64,000 bases of DNA from Yponomeuta sedellus (taxonomy: Eukaryota > Arthropoda > Insecta > Lepidoptera > Yponomeutidae). The stretch is from contig OW203732.1 of assembly GCA_934045075.1 (NCBI GenBank), positions 4,505,501-4,569,500 on the forward strand. The letters run 5' to 3'. Position numbers and translations under genes: made by a program. Shown here one piece after another: positions 31,905 to 42,970 of this stretch (its first letter is position 1; the number at the start of each line of letters is the position of its first letter). The notes under the pieces were generated by a model that was not told the origin of the DNA, ran no database searches, and saw only the letters and a list, made by a program, of their open reading frames with translations.

Positions 31905-32180
31905 AACAGCGGCAGCGGCTGGACTCCGGCCTCACGTTCAGGAAGTCGTGGATTCGAATTCCAGCATGTACCAATGACAATGTCGTTACGTACATTTGTG
32001 CAGTTTTAGTAGCAATACTCGCTACCGAGAAGGAAGATATCGTGAGGAAATCTCAGTTCTGAGGTGTTCACATCCCTCAGCGCTTGAATACGCCAATCCG
32101 CGATGGGGATACGTAGTAATTAAGTCCAAACTCTCTTTCCAAGCGAAGGCCTATGCCCTGCAGTAGGACTTTTATAGGCT
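31905..32180 (+). mobile_element. SINE-C, most complete copy
   Basis: Remnant tRNA head with B box 'gtggattcgaattcc', then 'gcatgtaccaatgac', 'ttacgtacatttgtgca', 'aaggaagatatcgtgaggaa', 'ccctcagcgcttgaatacgc' and 'aaggcctatgccctgcagta'. The 'ggcctatgcc..gcag' end is a LINE-like tail, suggesting which LINE supplies the reverse transcriptase (inference). Confidence 0.7.
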
Positions 32181-32269
32181 AGGAACAGAATATATAATAA
32201 AGAAAATTAAAAATTAATTGTGTTTCTATAAAACAAATAACAAAAATATTTTTATTGTAAGTATATTTT

Positions 32270-32395
32270 TATTTTTTATTTAACTGCATGCCAGAAAAAA
32301 CATTTTTGATAAAAGCGTAATACAATATGTGTATTACGGAACCATCGGATCGCGAGTCGAACTCGCTTTTGGCTGGTTTTTGCCTATTGTACTTT
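32270..32395 (+). repeat. LINE 3' remnant ('gcgagtcgaactcgctttt' family)
   Basis: 'tattacggaaccatcggatc' and 'gcgagtcgaactcgcttttg', related to 27600-27700. Confidence 0.5.
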
Positions 32396-32782
32396 TCGAC
32401 GCATATATACCCCTAATGACGTCAATTATAAGCTAGTCTCGTGATCGGTTCTCTCTGTCACATCCGATCAATGTGATAGAGACGAAACTATTTCAAATGT
32501 GTTTCTGTTACAATTATTGTTATAATCGGTCAAAAATGACTTTGAATTATGTCACTTTGAGTTAACTCTAGAGATACCTATTTAACCTTTGTTTATTGTT
32601 TCCTTAAGTGGTGATACACTGTAGTAGGTCATGTTTTTGTTTCATACTCACAATCATAGAACTGGTATAAGCTAGAACAGCGGCACCAGCTTTCAAAGTG
32701 AGTCAAGAAATAGCCTGCCAAATTGGCACGCTCTGCGGACCCGGTTGTTAGTTATTTTATATTGTTGCTTGTAGCATGAATT
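32396..32782. other. Non-coding DNA with short inverted repeat
   Basis: TCTCTGTCACAT...ATGTGATAGAGA at about 32452-32482 forms a 12-bp imperfect hairpin. Nothing else recognised. Confidence 0.4.
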
Positions 32783-33172
32783 CGCTCGTAGCCCCGGCTG
32801 CCTGAGTGATCTTAAACGATCACGCAGGTTAGGCAACATAGGGCGCGTTCAGTGTATGGATGGGTGACCGTCTATGACTAACGCTAGTGGCATTTTTCCA
32901 TGCTTGGCAAGGCACGTTAAGTGGTTGGTGCCGGCTGCCGTCGATAGATAGCAGTCGTTAAGCCAAGCCTTAGGGCGGCTTGAAAACTTCTGATAGTGAC
33001 TAGTCTTGCAAGATTCCACTAATCCGGACTTTATCAAGCCGCCCCTAAGGCCTCTGACATGACTTGCCATGGCCCGGATTTGTTCCCCGTGGTGAAGTAT
33101 GGCCTATACCTTCCTCAGGGAAAAGACCCGTGCCCTTCGGTGGGGACATAACGAGTTGATGATGGATGTTAA
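32783..33172 (+). mobile_element. 5S-SINE rearranged subfamily, copy A
   Basis: Head 'gtagccccggctgcctgagt', box A-like 'gcaggttaggcaacataggg', box C 'ggatgggtgaccgtc', end GAGTTGATGATGG. At 33033-33073 the mid-body module occurs again in inverted orientation (TATCAAGCCGCCCCTAAGGC, then 'ctctgacatgacttgccat'). The same junction 'gacttgccatggccc' is found in reverse at 33252-33422, so the rearrangement defines a subfamily. Confidence 0.75.
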
Positions 33173-33251
33173 TTTTTTGAGTAACTAGTAAGTTTGCAGT
33201 GATTTGGCATTAGCTGTAAGTTACAAATCTAAATAGAAAAATAAATGATGA

Positions 33252-33422
33252 TGATATCAACCCTTTGTATGTCCCCACTGCTGGGCACGACACTTTTCCT
33301 GCATCGCAGGCAGGTTAGCCCACTCCACACACCACGGGGGACAAGTCTGGGCCATGGCAAGTCATTACAGAGGCCTTAGGGGCGGCTTGATAATTTCTGA
33401 CATTAAAGCCCGCCACTAATAC
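33252..33422 (-). mobile_element. 5S-SINE rearranged subfamily, copy B, reverse
   Basis: 33252-33343 is reverse tail. 33344-33418 ('gggccatggcaagtcattac', 'gaggccttaggggcggcttg') is mid-body in the opposite orientation to the tail, the mirror of copy A. Confidence 0.75.
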
Positions 33423-33631
33423 GCCTTAAATACGCCACCAATAGCTAAATAATAATAATTTCCTTCGATGTCTTTGCATGTCTTGTCTATCCTTAAAAGT
33501 CTGCAGTGGTAGTACACAATAGGAGTTTTTACTGTTAAAACCTTACGGAGACTATCTATGCTCTTTGAGAAATGCTAAATAGAACAAACAAGCCTAATTC
33601 TACGCCCTGGATAAAACGATAATTATAAACA

Positions 33632-33816
33632 ACAAGCTGACCCAGCGAACTTCGTGCCGCCTAATAGTCAATTCTTTGGTTTTTTTTACTTTTCTCTGTG
33701 TAAGAACCATTCTCGTACTTCAAGGATATTCTAAAATAGAATTAGCGCAATCAGTTCAGCTGCTCTCGAGATTTGCGCTTACCAACATATTCAGCGATTC
33801 ATTTTTATATTATAGA
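33632..33816 (-). mobile_element. Helitron-like fragment, reverse
   Basis: 'acaagctgacccagcgaact' to 'atttttatattatagaa', with 'aaccattctcgtacttcaag' inside; the 3' end has decayed from CTAGT to CTTGT. Confidence 0.55.
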
Positions 33817-33849
33817 ATAGGAAGAAACGGCCGACGACACCTCAATCTA

Positions 33850-33965
33850 TAAATATGGCCGTGGCATCGTCATAATGAAATGATTTATACAGTGGCACGT
33901 TCACTCCCACTAGATGGGTGAAGGGACCACTCGGACGGTGTCGCTTCACCGTCTTAGAGGTCCGA
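33850..33965 (-). repeat. SINE-D 3' part, reverse
   Basis: 'aatgaaatgatttatacagt', 'cccactagatgggtgaaggg' and 'accactcggacggtg' are reverse complements of the SINE-D ends at 45190-45275 and 52420-52495. Confidence 0.65.
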
Positions 33966-34744
33966 CAGGCAGACACGGTACATGTTATGTCTCATCTGAG
34001 ACGGAAGCCAAAAATTAGCGTGGCAATTGCTTTAATCTTTTGCTGGAAATGCGGGTCAAAAAATGTGTACTTTGTGCACTTTGTGCCAAAAGAGTTAAAA
34101 AGGATTATTTAGATAAAAATTACGCTTGGAATTAAAGCCAGGACAATGCATGCGTTCTGTTTCATGATAATTATCTAAAGTCTGTTTAATTAAGGGCTTG
34201 GAAAACACTAAGTAAGGAGTTTATTTGTTAATTTTTTCCCCCAAATGTTGTAGCTTTTTAAATGGAAACTTAGTTTAACTTGTAACGTTCAATAGGTCAC
34301 AGTTTCTGTGTAATTTTGAATAAAATACTTTGATTGATTAATGTGTAATGTAATTAAAATTTATTGTTAACGGGGGGGGGGAATGTAACGATACTTCTTT
34401 ATAGTAGCTGGCTGGTGTAACCGTCTAGGCAGAGTTTGAATTATTAGAAGAATATCGTTACGTTTTGTCTATGAAGGTGTCAGTCGTGTTGAGACTCTCA
34501 GCTAGGCTAGGTTTTGATAATAAAAAGAAAGTATTATTGCTAATCTAGAGTTTTAATAAGGCGCGTTCTACAGTATCCATACAACTAGAAGAATAAGTTT
34601 AAAAATTCTTTTCAGCGGTGATAGAAAAGCGATTAATTCTCGCTTCTCAATCGAGAAGTGGTTCACTTAGCTTAAGTGCAATAAAAGTGTAATTAATGAA
34701 ATAAACAAACTAAAAACTGACTACCTTACACAAATCTTTGTAAG
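33966..34744. other. Non-coding DNA with poly(G) and inverted repeat
   Basis: A run of 11 or 12 G lies at about 34371-34381. TGTAACGATACTTCTT near 34385 and AGAAGAATATCGTTACG near 34447 are inverted around about 47 bp, possibly a minimal MITE. No gene. Confidence 0.45.
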
Positions 34745-34830
34745 TAATAAAATACTAGAATGAAATACTATTTAGTATTAAGCCCGCCAATTGTACAATC
34801 TTTACAGGTACAATAAAGAATTTAATAATA
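34745..34830 (+). repeat. LINE 3'-end fragment
   Basis: 'tactatttagtattaagccc' and 'gtacaataaagaatttaata' are reverse complement of 56815-56912, ending in an AAT microsatellite. Confidence 0.6.
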
Positions 34831-34839
34831 ATAATATGT

Positions 34840-35100
34840 GAGAATAACGACGTCGAACGTACGAACGACAATCGCGGCACCAATTAGCCGACTGTCAATG
34901 ACCACCGCCTGTGCTGGGACATACCTAGAGGCACTACCTGAGGAGACAATTAGGAGTGGTGTGGTGTAGCTCCGTTAATTGGGGCGGAGCGTTAATTACC
35001 CGGTGTACGCACGTGGGCCGCCGCCCGCGCACGCCCGCCATTGTTGCCGGTAAGGTCCGCAGAGGAGTGGTACCCAATGTAAGAGTTATAGCGGTATTTT
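34840..35100. other. GC-rich island, candidate host element
   Basis: 34850-35060 is GC-rich with no repeat match ('cacgtgggccgccgcccgcg', 'cgcccgccattgttgccggt'). GCCG|GTAAGG near 35048 resembles a 5' splice site on the + strand, but no open frame supports an exon. Alternatives: regulatory CpG-rich DNA or a decayed GC-rich retroposon. Confidence 0.3.
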
Positions 35101-35262
35101 TCTTTGTTTGACTCTGGAAATAGCGGTGGTCTCTATTTGAAATCAAATTCTTAAAGACATACTTACATTTATATTCACAAGCTGGAATTAAGTACCTATT
35201 GTATACAAAAATACAAAATACATTTATTATTTATCCATTCAGTAATATTACATCATATGTGG

Positions 35263-35341
35263 AATAATTCACAATTAATAAATAAAGTTATTATTAAATT
35301 CGAATAATTCGCAATTAATAAATAAAGTTATTTTTAAATTA
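35263..35341 (+). repeat. 40-bp tandem duplication
   Basis: 'aataattcacaattaataaa' plus 20 bases, twice in tandem with minor changes. Confidence 0.8.
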
Positions 35342-35354
35342 AAACATAAAAGAT

Positions 35355-35425
35355 CGTGCAGGATACAGGGCAGTCCCTGGTCTCTGCCTACCCCTCTGGG
35401 ATACAGGCGTGACGTTACGTAAAAC
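35355..35425 (+). repeat. RTE-like LINE 3' UTR fragment
   Basis: 'ggcagtccctggtctctgcc' and 'tacccctctgggatacaggc', same as 45757-45795. Confidence 0.65.
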
Positions 35426-36950
35426 ATAAAAGAAAAAGAAAATAACTAAAGTGCGTTTCACGAAATAAGTCCCTTGGATTTAGCAAATATAGTCTCTATT
35501 ACATGGTGATAGGAATTTCTTGAAAGGAACTATAATGTGAAACGCACTCTACATCCTTCCCCACCAAAAATAACGACAAACTAAGATGGCGCCTCCATTT
35601 CTTTCTTATGATGACGTCATCACATGAAGGTTTCACATAGTAAGGTAAACCACTATTAATATGTATGTATTTATGTTATAAAGCGTCTCTGACATCAATA
35701 ATAAATTTTGGACTAATGACGGTTAATAAAGCGCTCTTAACTCCTCTTGAGTGTGGCGTTAGTTAACAATTGTTTTTTGTTGTTAAGTGGTTGTTTTGTT
35801 TCAAATATCTTCTTGAAATAGACTCTCAAGATCGATCTCAGAATTAAAAGCCCTTTGTTTGACCAGTCTGAAATATAGCTGCTAACCCTTCATTGGAAAC
35901 AAACTGCGCTAAAACCGCCGAAGAGTGCGGAGCTTGCTCCCGCTCCATGACAGCTCCATATACACCGTGCCACATCCATTGGTCTGAATGTAAACAAATT
36001 AAAAGTGTATTGCTACAGTTTTAATAATATAATGATATGAACAGGCAGGCCTTTGCCCAGCAGAGGTTACATCTCCGTTGTAGATATATGACTGGCCAGT
36101 CAGAATCTATTTTATTAAGAATATGATTATTTATAAGTAAAAATAGTCACGTGACAATTTCAAAATTTTCTGTCACATTATTCTTATTTTAATCTGTGGA
36201 CTCATTCAAAAATGAATCTGTGCCGGGAACATTTTCGCGCTATGATTTTTTTAAGTGTGTCGATCTCAAAATCTGTATCAAGTCATTTAGAAGATTTTTG
36301 CTCCTTGTATTTTCTTATGTAAATTCCAAATTCATAACTTAAACGCAGGTCTATTTCTAGATCTTTTTTATCTTTCTTGCATAAAATACATATTTCGATT
36401 TGGCCTGATTTTTTCTTATTCTGCCTCATTTCTTACTCGGCTAAAAAGATTCAATTTTGGTTCAATATTGCTTCAATCGCATTCAGACATCAGGCGTTAT
36501 AACACGGTAAAATTTCTGTTAAACTTCCAATGTTATTGCTTCAATTGCATTGAAACGTCTAAATACATTTCAATGTCAGTGCGCATTTTCATTGAAAGCT
36601 AAGATTCGACGAACATTTTCAATGCGGTTGCAAAATTCAAATAAAATAAACCACCAACTGATAATTTGAACGTGGACAGCAAAGAAAATTACAATAATAT
36701 CTACAAAGTAAAAAAGTATAAAAATATGTAGAAATACGTATTCGCTTTGTAAGAACCCCGAATCAGGGTGATTTAACTGCTGGTATTGTTAACTCTAATT
36801 AGCATTCTATTTGGTTAATGCATGTTGAGAAAAAAAGCTTATCTTCTTAGAAAATAGCAAACATTGTTTTTTGCCTATGCCTCAGGCCCAAACGATTTCA
36901 TGTGACCTACTGTTATGAAAACAGAGATGATTTTTTTTGGCGATCATATA
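35426..36950. other. Non-coding DNA
   Basis: No gene or named repeat seen; long AT-rich single-copy-looking tract. Confidence 0.4.
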
Positions 36951-37147
36951 CACTGCCTGCAAAACCAAGTATCACACTTTTAAAATTGCAATTATAACTT
37001 TTTAAGTGCACCAGATACACTTTCGAAATAAAAAGAACTCGAAGAGTTTTATAACATTCTTTTAAGACGTGACTGAAAAAAAAATGTGTAGTTTAGGATA
37101 AATCAAAATTAAAACTGTAGGTAGTTAGTTTTGCAGATCAGTGTTGT
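36951..37147. mobile_element. Possible MITE with imperfect terminal inverted repeats
   Basis: CACTGCCTGCAAAACCAAG at the left and 'gttagttttgcagatcagtg' at the right are inverted with a few mismatches. No ORF. Confidence 0.45.
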
Positions 37148-37254
37148 TACCATGTTCAACAATTTATATTGATATATAAACAAAATGTTGATCAATATTT
37201 TGTTTACATGGGATAGTGTCAAACGGTACAAAGTGTACAGTCTATTCGTCCTTA

Positions 37255-37267
37255 CTTGTCCCATTTA
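37255..37267. repeat. Target-site duplication, left copy
   Basis: CTTGTCCCATTTA, repeated at 37325-37337, inside the MITE inverted repeat. Confidence 0.85.
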
Positions 37268-37324
37268 AAAACCTATTTAAATGGGACTGTTTAGCACGGG
37301 TTAGTGCAACAAAAAGAATATAAT
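37268..37324 (+). mobile_element. 57-bp mini tSINE-1 insertion
   Basis: Contains only 'aaaacctattta' (antisense tail end) joined to 'tttagcacgggttagtgcaa' (sense tail), with no tRNA-like head, yet has a perfect 13-bp TSD. It keeps both termini of the foldback form and lost the middle. Confidence 0.75.
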
Positions 37325-37337
37325 CTTGTCCCATTTA
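37325..37337. repeat. Target-site duplication, right copy
   Basis: CTTGTCCCATTTA, identical to 37255-37267. Confidence 0.85.
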
Positions 37338-37556
37338 GTAAACAACATTCTAACCTTAAAATTGACATTTGATGATACCGGACCTAGATATTTTCTTGCA
37401 TGTTCATGCACTTTGTTTATAATCGTAGCGTGTTGTCCAAAATGGTGTCCCAGGTTACTTCATTTATGGAAATATGGCAGTTTTCGACTAAAAAGTCATA
37501 CTTTGCCGGTATAATATTGTTTACAAAATTGGACAAGTAAGGATGAATAGACTGTA

Positions 37557-38280
37557 CATGCAGTCACGGTCGTGCGCCGCTCCTCAATTGGAGAAACCTA
37601 GGAAACGGTCCTCTGATTGAAATTCTTCGGCTATTGTCCGTTCGAGAATTTATTGGCTGAATACAGGTGGATGCGGTCGTGAGATGGTACGGCGCGCAAA
37701 GTTTACTTACCAAACGGAAGTTGCAACCTACCAACTTAACTTGAGATCTGAGTGGAATGCGCACTCCTTTCGTCTACATTTTAGGATTTCGGGTTCAAGG
37801 AGAAAAAAAAAACGGAGACAGTATTTTTCAAACATATTCTGAGAACAATTGACCGCGTCAAGTATTACGTAAAAATATAGCTTTTGACTTTACACTTACT
37901 TACATTTAGTGGTTTAATTATTGGAACTGAAAAAATAAATTTAGGTGTTCTAAGAATTTAATGAAAAATTTAATGTAGGTACCTCTGCAGTACTCAAGGA
38001 TTGGGTAAAAAGTTCTTGGAGTACTGTACTCTCGACGCTATTGTGTTCAAATCGCGTCACACTTAAATACAGTTAGTCAGAAATAGTCAACGTTTTACTT
38101 GTAAGAAATGGCACTAAACTTATTGAAACTGCTGAGTGCATCGGAAACTGAAATCTTTGGCATATCTTAGTTGTAGCATGAGAATGCGTGATACTGGGGA
38201 TGGTAGCTAAACGTTCACGCAACTAACAATACGTGTTACTATTGAATGTCGGACTTCAGATTCTAATTTCAAGGAAATTA
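37557..38280. other. Non-coding DNA
   Basis: No gene recognised; the 66-codon minus frame (37564-37764) has no motif. Confidence 0.4.
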
Positions 38281-38405
38281 TTATTATTATTAACACTTTA
38301 TTGCACCATAAAATCGTACAATGCGGAGAACTTAATGCCATAAGCATTTTCTACCAGTCAACCGCAGGAGGTAACGAAAAAATGGCAGGAGTGCCAAAAA
38401 AAAAA
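38281..38405 (-). repeat. LINE 3'-end fragment
   Basis: ATT microsatellite, 'aacactttattgcaccataa', 'gaacttaatgccataagcat' and 'ttctaccagtcaaccgcagg'. Confidence 0.6.
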
Positions 38406-39104
38406 GGAAAAAGAAAAACAACATAGTAAAATGGTGTAGTTTTATAAACTTACACATTAATTATATACTTAGACATATAATACAATAAACATATATAGTA
38501 AAATAATAGTATATAAATATATATATATATTGTGAGTTTCTTCACATGACTAAGCGTTTGAAATTTGTAGCGGGCACGTCAACTCTAACTCTGAGAGAAA
38601 AACTGTGCCCAGTGAACGTCCTGTGCCTTATGATAGTAGGTACTTCTAGACTTATAGAGACCGTCGTTTTGCTTTGCAAACATCTTGAAAAGGATTCTTA
38701 AGAGCAGCCTCAGTGGTACAGTCTGTTCGATTTTAGAGTATACCTCGGCTGCTATCGGATAGGATCGGATACATTCGTGTAATAGAAACATCGGAACTTA
38801 TATGACACCTTAATTAAATAAACATAATAAGAAACGTTTTATACAGAGCAGGAAGTAGTATTACACTCGTGTGCTTTCGGCGAAAACCGAAGCCTACTCT
38901 AGAGCCCGAAGTATATTCTAAAAGCTAACAGACTGCAAGAGGGCTTTACTAACACAGCCTTATGGTGTATAGTCTGCTAACAAACAAATGTGTTTATGTA
39001 AATAAAATGTCAGAATACCATTAAGAATTTATACAAATAGGTTAGGTACTAACCTCGACCTAAAAAGTATGATTTTAATATAATAAAGTTTTATTTGCAT
39101 TGCA
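38406..39104. other. Non-coding DNA with dispersed repeat
   Basis: 38735-38815 ('gagtatacctcggctgctat', 'cattcgtgtaatagaa') recurs at 54335-54435. 38440-38530 is TATA-rich. No gene. Confidence 0.45.
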
Positions 39105-39250
39105 TGAAGTACATTTTTTATGTAGTCCTTAAACGTCCTACTGCAGGGCACTGACCTCTCGGAGAGAGATTTGGCCTTAATTACCATGCATGCCCCCCGC
39201 GAATAGGCAATTTAAAGCGCTTAGGCACTCAAGTTTCCTGGAATTAATAT
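39105..39250 (-). repeat. SINE-C 3' part, reverse
   Basis: 'cctactgcagggcactgacc', 'ggccttaattaccatgcatg' and 'ttaggcactcaagtttcctg'. Confidence 0.6.
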
Positions 39251-39252
39251 GA

Positions 39253-39796
39253 AATAGCTAAAATGTCAAATACGCAATGTCAATTTACCTAACATTAGAT
39301 AGACAAACAGCGTCTCATTTCAATGAGACAAAGCATCTGCTAGCCCTTCGGTTACGGGAGATGTTAAAATGTGTGAGATCTCGGCCGCATGCAGCGATGG
39401 TAAAATATTCCTTATCCTGGATACATCGATGCAAATAGCTAAAATGTCAAATACGCAATGGCAATTTACCTAACTTTAGATAGATAAACAGCGTCTCATT
39501 TCAACAAGACAAGGCATCTGCTAGCCTTTTATTCAAGAGAGTTGAGCAGAGCATGCTATGTATCAATAGTTACTAAGATGTGTGAGATCTCGGCCTATGC
39601 ACGCGGCGGTGGTAAAATACTCCTATCGTGCATTCATCGATTGAATTACCTAAAATGTGAAATACGCAATGTCAATTTACCTAACTTTAGATAGACAAAC
39701 AACGTCTCATTTCATCGAGACAAAGCATCTGCTAGCCCTTCGGTCTTGAGAGGTGAGCAGAGCATGCTATGTATCGATAGTTACTAAGATGTGTGA
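39253..39796 (-). repeat. LINE-derived tandem array, left block
   Basis: Units start at 39253, 39434 and 39644 ('aatagctaaaatgtcaaata' or variant), spacing 181 and 210 bp. Each holds 'caatttacctaacttta', 'caaacagcgtctcatttcaa', 'ctgctagcccttcgg' and 'tgtgtgagatctcggcc'. On the minus strand part of the unit reads like EYFTTAASIFAKTDISHI of the LINE ORF2 at 40035-40478, so the satellite was born from RT-coding sequence. Confidence 0.75.
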
Positions 39797-40478
39797 AATG
39801 AAATGAATAGGTTTTATTCAAAGTAGCGCAGAAGCTGCGTCTTAATGAACGTTGCAATTCAAACTAGGTGTCCATTTCAAAATCTAGATCATTTTGGAGA
39901 AAAAATGGACAAAAAAACATTAAACTTAGTCTTTTCAAAGTCCTTAATTAACATAGTTTACATAATTATTATAAACATAGAACTCATACATTGTACTGGC
40001 TATAATTCCAGACCTCATTGTCATCTAGATAATCCTATAAGTTATAGTAGCCCTTTTGGCACAAAGTGTGCTTAACATATTTTTTGAACCGCGATTCAGG
40101 CAAGCTTAATATATCTTCAGGGATTTTATTATAGAAGCGTATACAATGCCCCATGAAGGATGTATTAACCTTTGCCAGTCTAAATAGTGGGAACAAAAGT
40201 TTATGTTTATTTCTAGTATTCACATTGTGTTGGCTACGTAAAGTTTTAAAGTTACTGATATTTTTCCTGACGTACATAATGTTTTCATAGGCAACTGTCA
40301 GGATGTTAGTTTCTTTAAAGAAATCTCTTAACGAATCTCTACTGCCTAGCTTATAAATGAATCTTAAATGAATGTGTGAGATGTCGGTCTTTGCAAATAT
40401 GGATGCGGCGGTTGTAAAGTACTCCATATTGTGCATACATCGATAGAAATAGCTAATATGTCCAATACGCAATATCAA
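39797..40478 (-). pseudogene. LINE ORF2 C-terminus and 3' UTR
   Basis: The minus frame 40478-40035 (147 codons) reads RCMHNMEYFTTAASIFAKTD, HLRFIYKLGSRDSLRDFF, NTRNKHKLLFPLFRLAKVN and MGHCIRFYNKIPEDILSL. This is the distal region of a Jockey/CR1-group LINE polymerase (family inference). The 3' UTR is 39797-40034, ending 'cctattcatttcatttcaca' on the minus strand. It lies within the tandem array and its upstream coding sequence is the array unit. The array begins where the ORF would continue upstream. Confidence 0.7.
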
Positions 40479-40884
40479 TTTATCTAACTTTTGATAGACA
40501 AACAGCGTCTCATTTCAACGAGACAAAATATCTGCTAGCCCTTCGGTCTTGAGAGGTGAGCAGATCATGTTATGTATCGATAGTCACTAAGATGTGTGAG
40601 ATCTCGGCCTTTGCAAGTATGCATGCGGCGGTGGTAAAGTACTCCTTACCGTGCATACATCGATAGAAATAGCGAAAATGTCAAATACGCAATGTCAATT
40701 TACCTAACTTTTGATAGACAAACAGCGTCTCATTTCAACAAGACAAAGTATCTGCTAGCCCTTCGGTCTTGAGAGGTGAGCAGATCATGTTATATATCGA
40801 TAGTTACTAAGGTGTGTGAGATCTCGGCCTTTGCAAGTATGCATGCGGCGGTGGTAAAGTACGCCTTATCGTGCATACATCGAT
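40372..40884 (-). repeat. LINE-derived tandem array, right block
   Basis: Units start at 40448 and 40668, spacing 220 bp, with a last partial unit ending 'catacatcgat' at 40884. They carry 'gcatgcggcggtggtaaagt' and 'gatcatgttatgtatcgata'. Closer to one another than to the left block, as expected from later local duplication. Confidence 0.75.
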
Positions 40885-41841
40885 CGCCTCTGGGTAACAG
40901 GTGTTCTTACCGAGCGTGCTGTTAGTACAGTCAGCTGCAGCGGCGCCTTGGCCTTTCTTTGGACGTTGTTGGCGACAATGATCCTAATCGCTCATCTGCT
41001 GGGAGATTTTTCTTTGGATAGCAACGTCTGGAGTAACAGGGTTTCTTATACGGTAGCAGGTCGTTAATTAATCTTTAAACATTTGTCAGTTTTTAGAAGG
41101 TACATCAAAGGAAAATCGGAATCCTTGTATTTACCCGACTTCGACGGGTCCCAAAATGAAGATCATGTGTTTTGACAACTTTGATAGTGTGTGCTCTCAT
41201 AACTCCTTCACCACTGGTCAGATATTGATAAATAATATCTCAATCGATTCTATATAGTTGCAAGTCGCGAACGCAATTAGTGGTCGAGTTTTTCATGAGC
41301 ATAGTAATGGATACTTATTTTTATACAAGTAGTATTTTTCACTAAAAATACCTTGGAAAGCAAAACTGGAAAATACTAATTTGCTAATCTCGACAAGTAT
41401 TCAAAGCGTTCCATCTGATCTGGGTTAAAAAAGGAGAAATCGAAATATTAAAAGCTCCTCGGAACTTCGAGGAAACCCCAAACTTATAGTTATTATAATA
41501 ACTACCTCAGTATGTTATTTATGAATTTGAGTGTACTTTAGACCTGAGATGTGCGGTTCGGTAACTTATACGCCGTTGCATATTATTATGAGAGCTTATA
41601 ATAAGCTAACAAGTCGGAATGCAGCAGTTATGAGAATATAATAACAGAGTTCCTGGTACACGTTGAGGGTAGTAGATATGTGGATTGTGATATGGGGATC
41701 AAGGAGTTTGTTTTAAATACAAACAGGCACAGGGCTTCTCTCAGAAAGAGATAGAGAGCATGTGACTGATGATGAGATGTGTTGGAGGGATACGTTTAAA
41801 TCGAAGTAGAAGGCCAATTTTCGTCTGAATACTTGTACAAG
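40885..41841. other. Non-coding DNA
   Basis: No gene recognised. 41725-41790 has a weak match to the reverse SINE-C end ('cttctctcagaaagagatag'). Confidence 0.4.
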
Positions 41842-42043
41842 TACGTAATACCTGTACGTAATACAGAGAGTATTGTAAAGAGGTTCGAAGTTTCACTGAT
41901 GCCGGCAAGTCGCCCATTAGTTCAGTTGCGAGAGCGCTGGCACGGTTAGCCAGAGGCTGCGGGTTCGAGTCCCGGCATGGGTGGAAATTTTAGGCTCTAA
42001 ATAGGTTTTTAAAATTGTCCTTAGAACGGATTAGTGCATTATT
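41842..42043 (+). mobile_element. tSINE-1, 5'-truncated
   Basis: Spacer 'ctgtacgtaatacagagagt', tRNA-like head with 'agcgctggcacggttagcc', B box GGTTCGAGTCC, tail to 'ttagtgcatta'. Confidence 0.75.
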
Positions 42044-42234
42044 TATCGTTTGTTTGGAATGACATTGACAGTGACATCAGAAAAACCATAATGTTAAGCC
42101 GCTCTTTCCAGTTCGTATCATATACAGTTTGTCCGAAAATTCGAGAAATAAAACTTTATTAGTGGTATTATCGAAAATTAAGACCATTTACTGCCTTTGA
42201 TTAAGCACAATACATATTTTTAATGCAATGACTT
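42044..42234. other. Non-coding DNA
   Basis: Nothing recognised. Confidence 0.4.
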
Positions 42235-42420
42235 TCATTAAGCTATGTCAGAGGCCTCATGGGCGGCTTGATAACTTCTGACAGTACGACCCGCCACTGT
42301 CTTACAACCCTCCACCAACCCGGACTTGGCCCCCGTGGTGGAGTGTCGCCTAACCTTCCTGCGATGCAGGAAGAGACCCGTGCCCCGACAGTGGGGACAT
42401 ACAAGGGTTGATATCGAATG
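42235..42420 (+). repeat. 5S-SINE 3' half
   Basis: 'ttaagctatgtcagaggcct' to 'acaagggttgatatcga'; the 5S-like head is missing. Confidence 0.75.
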
Positions 42421-42970
42421 CAATGACTGTGGTTTTTGTTTTTATAATGCTTTTAAGTGCAAGAAATTAACTAACACAGACAAAAAGTCTGAGCAAAACC
42501 TTACTTTTTAATTTATACACTTTTTGGACAATTTACAACACAAACATTGATTCACAAAGCGCGCCAGCTGATCAGCCTCCTCCCGCCCTTTGTTAGCATC
42601 CCGTTACCGGATCGAGGCTCATAAATTATGTATCACTACCGCCGATAGCTGCGACTAATGATAACACTGGCCGCTATGGGTCGAGTCGGGCCTGAATCCA
42701 ATGGGGAACTTGTGACACACTTAGAATGAAGGGACATTGCTGTTATACCACGGCAGACATAGAAAAACGAAAGATTTTTTTTAAAGGAAAAACCAAGATT
42801 TTATCTCTATTCTTAAATATTTTTATGTTTTTAATTTTAATATTATAAAAGTAAAAACATTTCTTTTTTTTCGGGTGTAGTATAGATATATCAAAATATC
42901 ATTATTATTTACCGAAATATTATTCGAGATAATAATATCTCGAATATTGATAAACGCTCCATATATCATA
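42421..42970. other. Non-coding DNA with GC-richer patch
   Basis: 42555-42720 is GC-richer and repeat-free by eye ('gcgccagctgatcagcctcc', 'ggtcgagtcgggcctgaatc'); possible conserved non-coding DNA. Confidence 0.35.

Larger units (their letters stand above)
37238..37554. mobile_element. Tc1/mariner-like MITE carrying a SINE fragment
   Basis: CAGTCTATTCGTCCTTACTT at the left and AAGTAAGGATGAATAGACTG at the right are near-perfect inverted ends (about 36 bp in all), flanked by TA on both sides (37236-37237, 37555-37556). TA target and CAGT ends suggest Tc1/mariner. A second copy lies at 55959-56215. Without the nested 57-bp insert it is about 247 bp. Confidence 0.75.

Noticed and set aside
39253..40884. 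CRISPR-like array
   Set aside because: Units are about 200 bp and diverged, with LINE coding content and no short repeat/spacer pattern; the context is eukaryotic.
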